A stretch of DNA of 64,000 nt from Mycobacterium sp. SMC-4. GTDB taxonomy: Bacteria > Actinomycetota > Actinomycetes > Mycobacteriales > Mycobacteriaceae. The stretch spans positions 1,488,001 through 1,552,000 of the forward strand of contig NZ_CP079869.1 of NCBI RefSeq assembly GCF_025263265.1, given 5' to 3'. The notes under the pieces are model-generated. The model was not told where the DNA came from, did not search any database, and saw nothing but the letters and a program-made list of their open reading frames with translations. A program made the position numbers and the translations under genes. Of the stretch, positions 60,766-64,000 are shown piece by piece. Each line of letters begins with the position of its first letter. The stretch's first letter is position 1.

Positions 60766-61644
60766 ATGACATCCGCACCCCACCAGTTCCTCGCCGACGG
60801 GCACGGCGGTGTACGCATCGCCGCCGACCGGGTGGGTGACCCCGCCGCCCCGGCTGTGGTCTTCCTGCACGGCGGCGGACAGACCCGCCGCTCGTGGGCC
60901 AGGGCGGCGGCCGCGGTGGCCCAGCGCGGCCGCCAGGCCGTCACCGTCGACATGCGTGGCCACGGGGAGTCGGATTGGGCTTCCGACGGCGACTACCGGG
61001 TGTCCACGTTCGCCGCCGACATCCGCGAACTGCTGCGCCACCTGCCTCCGCGCCCGGTTCTGGTCGGCGCATCGCTGGGTGGGATCACCTCGATGCTGCT
61101 GGCCGGCGAACTCGCCCGCGGGATTGCCGCCGCGGTCGTCCTGGTCGACATTGTGCCCGACATGGACCCGTCCGGAGCCGACCGCATCCACGCGTTCATG
61201 GCCGACCGGATGGTGGAGGGCTTCGGGTCCCTCGACGAGGTGGCCGACATGATCGCCGCGTACAACCCGCACCGCCCGCGGCCCGCCGATCTCGATGGCC
61301 TGCGAACCAACCTGCGCCGGCGCGGCGATCGCTGGTACTGGCACTGGGATCCCCGATTCATCGATGGAACCGCCGCGCATCCGCCGCTGGAGGTCACCGA
61401 TGTCGACCGGCTGCACAGCGCGATCGGTGCGATCCTGTCCGATGGAGTGCCGATGCTGCTGGTACGCGGACAGGTCAGCGACCTGGTCAGTCGCGACCGG
61501 GCCACCGCATTCCTGGCCCGCTTCCCGCAGGTCGCGTTCGTCGACGTCGAAGGCGCGGGTCACATGGTCGCCGGTGACCGCAACGACCTGTTCGCCGAAG
61601 CGGTGCTGGACTTCCTGGCCCGCACCCAGCCGCACATTCCCTGA
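60766..61644 (+). CDS. Alpha/beta-hydrolase
   Basis: The 292-residue protein has the alpha/beta-hydrolase fold: FLHGGGQTRRSW oxyanion region, nucleophile elbow GASLGG with Ser103, and a late GAGHMV with the catalytic His. Ser as nucleophile points to esterase, lactonase or peroxidase-type activity rather than epoxide hydrolase, which uses Asp. ATG at 60766 is leaderless in context. It is followed 34 bp later by the Baeyer-Villiger-type monooxygenase gene, whose ester or lactone product it could hydrolyse. Confidence 0.85.
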   Translation: MTSAPHQFLADGHGGVRIAADRVGDPAAPAVVFLHGGGQTRRSWARAAAAVAQRGRQAVTVDMRGHGESDWASDGDYRVSTFAADIRELLRHLPPRPVLVGASLGGITSMLLAGELARGIAAAVVLVDIVPDMDPSGADRIHAFMADRMVEGFGSLDEVADMIAAYNPHRPRPADLDGLRTNLRRRGDRWYWHWDPRFIDGTAAHPPLEVTDVDRLHSAIGAILSDGVPMLLVRGQVSDLVSRDRATAFLARFPQVAFVDVEGAGHMVAGDRNDLFAEAVLDFLARTQPHIP

Positions 61645-61665
61645 CCATCCAGCCACGTAGCTCTG

Positions 61666-61671
61666 TATGGT
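61666..61671 (+). promoter_or_regulatory. Predicted -10 element for a leaderless start at 61679
   Basis: TATGGT ends 7 nt before the ATG at 61679. This spacing favours 61679 over the ATG at 61667, which would place the hexamer across its own start codon. Confidence 0.45.
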
Positions 61672-61678
61672 GTGGCCC

Positions 61679-63667
61679 ATGCCACAGGTCGGTGACGCCC
61701 GGGCCGACGCGTCCGATATGGCTCGGCTGACCGGCCGGCCGTTCCTCGATGCCGACGACGCGGTCCTTCGCCGGGCGGTGGATCAGGCCAGCGTTCCGGC
61801 GCTGCTGATGTCGATGGTCCACATGACCGGAGACCTGGGCCTGCTCGACGACCTGCCCAAACCGGTGATGCTGATCGCGATGGACCTGCAGGGCGCGATG
61901 GCCGAGTCGGACAAGGAGGCGGTGCGCCGGCGCGCGTTCGAGGTCGTCCGCGACTATCGAGACCGCGGCTGCCCGCCGCCGTTTCACCCCGACGCCGCGC
62001 AGTTGCGCACCATGCTCGACGTGGTCACCGCCGGTGCGGTGACCGACGAGTTCCTCGACTACATTGCCGCTGATCTGAGACTGACCGACACCGATCAACG
62101 CGGCCCGCAGTTGTCCTCGACCGCGGCGCAGCGGGCCGACTTTCCCGTCGTGGTCATCGGCTGCGGTGAGTCCGGCCTGCTCGCGGGCATCAAACTGCAG
62201 CAGGCCGGCATCCCGTTCCAGATCATCGAGAAACAGTCCGGGGTCGGCGGAACCTGGCTGGCCAACCGCTATCCCGGCTGCCGGGTCGACATCGCCAGCC
62301 AGTACTACACGTACTCGTTCGAGCCGACCGATCACTGGGAACACCACTACGCCACCCAGCCCGAGATTCTGCGGTACCTCAACGACGTGTCGGCGCGCTA
62401 CCGCATCGCCGAGCATGTCCGCTTCGGAACCGAAGTCCTGGCTGCGCGCTGGGACGCCGACGCCGCGACCTGGCGGATCGACATCCGCTCGGCCGACGGC
62501 ACCGCGCAAACCCTGACCGCGCGCGCTCTGATCTGCGCCGTCGGGCAGTTCAGCAACCCCGTCATCCCGGATATCAACGGCGCCAACACCTTCGCCGGTC
62601 CCGCTTTCCACACCGCTGACTGGGACGACACCGTCGACCTGACCGGCAAGCGGGTAGCGGTGATCGGCGCGGGCGCCAGCGGCTTCCAACTCGTCCCGGC
62701 GATCGCCGGACAGGCCGCCCACGTCGATGTCTACCAACGCACTCCGCAGTGGATGGCGCCCAACGTGCACTACCACGAGGCCATCGGCGACGGCGCGCGG
62801 TGGGCCACCCGTCATCTGCCGTACTACGCGCGCTGGCTGCGGTTCGTGTCGTGGTGGCCGATCGCCGACGCGCTCAACGACCAGATCACCATCGACCCGG
62901 ACTGGGACAACGGCGGATTGTCGGTCAGCGAAGGCAATCAGATGATTCGCGACGTCTTCGAAGCCTGGATGCGGGCATTCACCCACGACGAGGACCTCCT
63001 GGCCAAGGTCACGCCCAGGTACCCGCCGATGGGCAAACGCACCTTGCAGGACGACGGCACCTGGCTGACCACCCTGCAACGCGACGACGTCGACCTGATC
63101 ACCGACGGCATCGCCGAGATCACCGCGCACGGTGTGACCGATGTCGGCGGCACCCACCGTGCCGCCGATGTGCTGGTGTGGGCCACCGGATTCGACGTCA
63201 ACCACCAGCTCGGGCCGATCGACATCCGCGGCGTCGACGGTGCGGGCCTCAACGAGGTCTGGGGTGACTCCGCATTCGCCTACCTCGGCGTGACCGTCGC
63301 CGGGTTCCCGAACTTCTACTGCATGTTCGGCCCCGGCACCAACGCGGTCAACGGCGCCAGCCTCATCTACAACTCGGAATGCCAGATGCGCTACATCCTG
63401 GGGTGCATCGACATGATCTTGACCGCCGGCTCCGACGCGGCGATGCCCAGAGCCGACGTGTGCGCCGACTACCATCGCCGCAGCCAGGACCGGTTGCAGA
63501 CCATGGTCTACGCACACCCCGCGGTCACCAGCAGTTACTACAAGAACTCCGCCGGCGAGCTGCCCACGCTGTTCGCGTGGCGCATCGTCGACTACTGGAA
63601 ATGGACCCACCATCCAGACCCCGCCGACTACCAGATGACATCCGCACGTACACAGGAGGTTTCATGA
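61679..63667 (+). CDS. Baeyer-Villiger-type flavin monooxygenase
   Basis: The 662-residue protein has a first Rossmann fold (GCGESG, G161-G166), the Baeyer-Villiger fingerprint FxGxxxHxxxWD (FAGPAFHTADWD, 305-316), a second Rossmann fold (GAGASG from 330) and LVWATGFDVNHQ. It would insert oxygen next to a carbonyl using FAD and NADPH, making esters or lactones. An N-terminal extension of about 130 residues before the first Rossmann fold is longer than in cyclohexanone monooxygenase and resembles the larger, steroid- or cycloalkanone-type enzymes. The SDR gene downstream overlaps the stop by 4 bp (ATGA). The start at 61679 is favoured by leaderless spacing. Confidence 0.9.
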   Translation: MPQVGDARADASDMARLTGRPFLDADDAVLRRAVDQASVPALLMSMVHMTGDLGLLDDLPKPVMLIAMDLQGAMAESDKEAVRRRAFEVVRDYRDRGCPPPFHPDAAQLRTMLDVVTAGAVTDEFLDYIAADLRLTDTDQRGPQLSSTAAQRADFPVVVIGCGESGLLAGIKLQQAGIPFQIIEKQSGVGGTWLANRYPGCRVDIASQYYTYSFEPTDHWEHHYATQPEILRYLNDVSARYRIAEHVRFGTEVLAARWDADAATWRIDIRSADGTAQTLTARALICAVGQFSNPVIPDINGANTFAGPAFHTADWDDTVDLTGKRVAVIGAGASGFQLVPAIAGQAAHVDVYQRTPQWMAPNVHYHEAIGDGARWATRHLPYYARWLRFVSWWPIADALNDQITIDPDWDNGGLSVSEGNQMIRDVFEAWMRAFTHDEDLLAKVTPRYPPMGKRTLQDDGTWLTTLQRDDVDLITDGIAEITAHGVTDVGGTHRAADVLVWATGFDVNHQLGPIDIRGVDGAGLNEVWGDSAFAYLGVTVAGFPNFYCMFGPGTNAVNGASLIYNSECQMRYILGCIDMILTAGSDAAMPRADVCADYHRRSQDRLQTMVYAHPAVTSSYYKNSAGELPTLFAWRIVDYWKWTHHPDPADYQMTSARTQEVS

Positions 63668-64000
63668 CCGATCGGTTGGCCGGCAAGGTGGCTCTGATCA
63701 GCGGGGCCGCGCGCGGGATGGGTGCTGCGCACGCCCGGGAGCTGGTCGGCCACGGCGCCCGGGTGGTCTGCGGGGACATCCTCGACACCGCGGGTGAGCA
63801 GGTTGCCGCCGAGCTCGGAGACGCGGCCCGCTACCTGCACCTCGACGTCACCCGCCCCGAAGACTGGGAGGCCGCCGTCGCGGTCGCCGTCACCGATTTC
63901 GGCGGACTCGACGTGCTGGTCAACAACGCCGGGATCCTGAGCATCGGCACCGTGGAGGACTACGAACTGGCCGAATGGCATCGCACCCTCGACATCAACC
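63664..64000 (+). CDS. Short-chain dehydrogenase/reductase, partial
   Basis: The frame from ATG 63664 is open to the window edge (about 112 residues seen). It has GAARGMG in the NAD(P)-binding loop after KVALIS, DILDTAGEQVAAELG and LVNNAGILSIGTV. The ATG overlaps the monooxygenase stop (ATGA), so it is translationally coupled and probably supplies or removes the carbonyl substrate of that enzyme. The catalytic YxxxK lies beyond the window. Confidence 0.85.
   Translation, partial: MTDRLAGKVALISGAARGMGAAHARELVGHGARVVCGDILDTAGEQVAAELGDAARYLHLDVTRPEDWEAAVAVAVTDFGGLDVLVNNAGILSIGTVEDYELAEWHRTLDIN

Overview
The window is high-G+C actinobacterial DNA from a mycobacterium, most likely a fast-growing environmental species (Mycolicibacterium type). 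The first 30.5 kb follows the Mycobacterium tuberculosis Rv3212 to Rv3193c neighbourhood almost gene for gene: rhlE, TB9.4, moeZ, lipV, adnA/adnB, nudC, mycoredoxin, uvrD2, whiB7, and the Rv3197/Rv3196/Rv3195 trio. The rest carries the catabolic and regulatory accessory genes typical of saprophytic mycobacteria. Family names come from motifs and remembered family knowledge; no database search was run.

Region by region. (1) 1-10.1 kb: a beta-propeller-like membrane protein (partial), a DEAD-box helicase, a ferritin-like protein, an MmpS-like protein, DUF3107, TetR, a DUF3152 zincin, MoeZ, a kinase-fold protein, a repeat cluster, an alkyltransferase-like protein and LipV. (2) 10.2-21.8 kb: DNA repair and redox genes: AdnA/AdnB helicase-nuclease, DoxX-like protein, K+ channel, NudC, mycoredoxin and UvrD2. 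(3) 21.8-26.2 kb: the whiB7 resistance regulator with promoter, leader ORF and intrinsic terminator, convergent with an ABC1-kinase / ThiF-cyclodehydratase-like / DUF2342 metalloprotease trio. (4) 26.3-37.6 kb: a PDZ-Lon-like protease, a UPF0182 membrane protein, a SARP-type ATPase regulator with a flavin oxidase, HtpG, and the initiator tRNA. (5) 37.6-43.4 kb: an accessory block with a TetR regulator, an AveC-like membrane protein and a NorD/NorQ (VWA/MoxR) chaperone pair, followed by decayed coding sequence. Two copies of one operator-like motif lie in the tetR-aveC divergent region, one of them over a near-consensus promoter.

(6) 43.4-45.4 kb: a small stress island (SpoIIAA-like protein, tandem universal stress protein, membrane protein) with DosR-box-like sites upstream. 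(7) 45.4-49.4 kb: a PEP-synthase/rifampicin-phosphotransferase-like enzyme translationally coupled to an F420-type LLM oxidoreductase, divergent from a TetR with a clear palindrome between them. (8) 49.5-57.4 kb: what looks like a beta-amino acid or beta-peptide utilisation unit: DmpA-type aminopeptidase, APC permease, PucR activator, methylmalonate/malonate semialdehyde dehydrogenase, class III aminotransferase and a TetR. (9) 57.4-64 kb: three SDR enzymes, an AraC regulator, small membrane proteins, an alpha/beta hydrolase and a Baeyer-Villiger-type flavin monooxygenase, suggesting ketone or alicyclic catabolism.

Many genes have a TANNNT hexamer 6-7 nt before the start codon and no Shine-Dalgarno sequence, as expected for mycobacterial leaderless transcripts; this decided several starts. 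No transposase, IS end, CRISPR array or prophage gene was recognised. A 65-bp imperfect inverted-repeat element occurs twice (9.0 and 49.4 kb).
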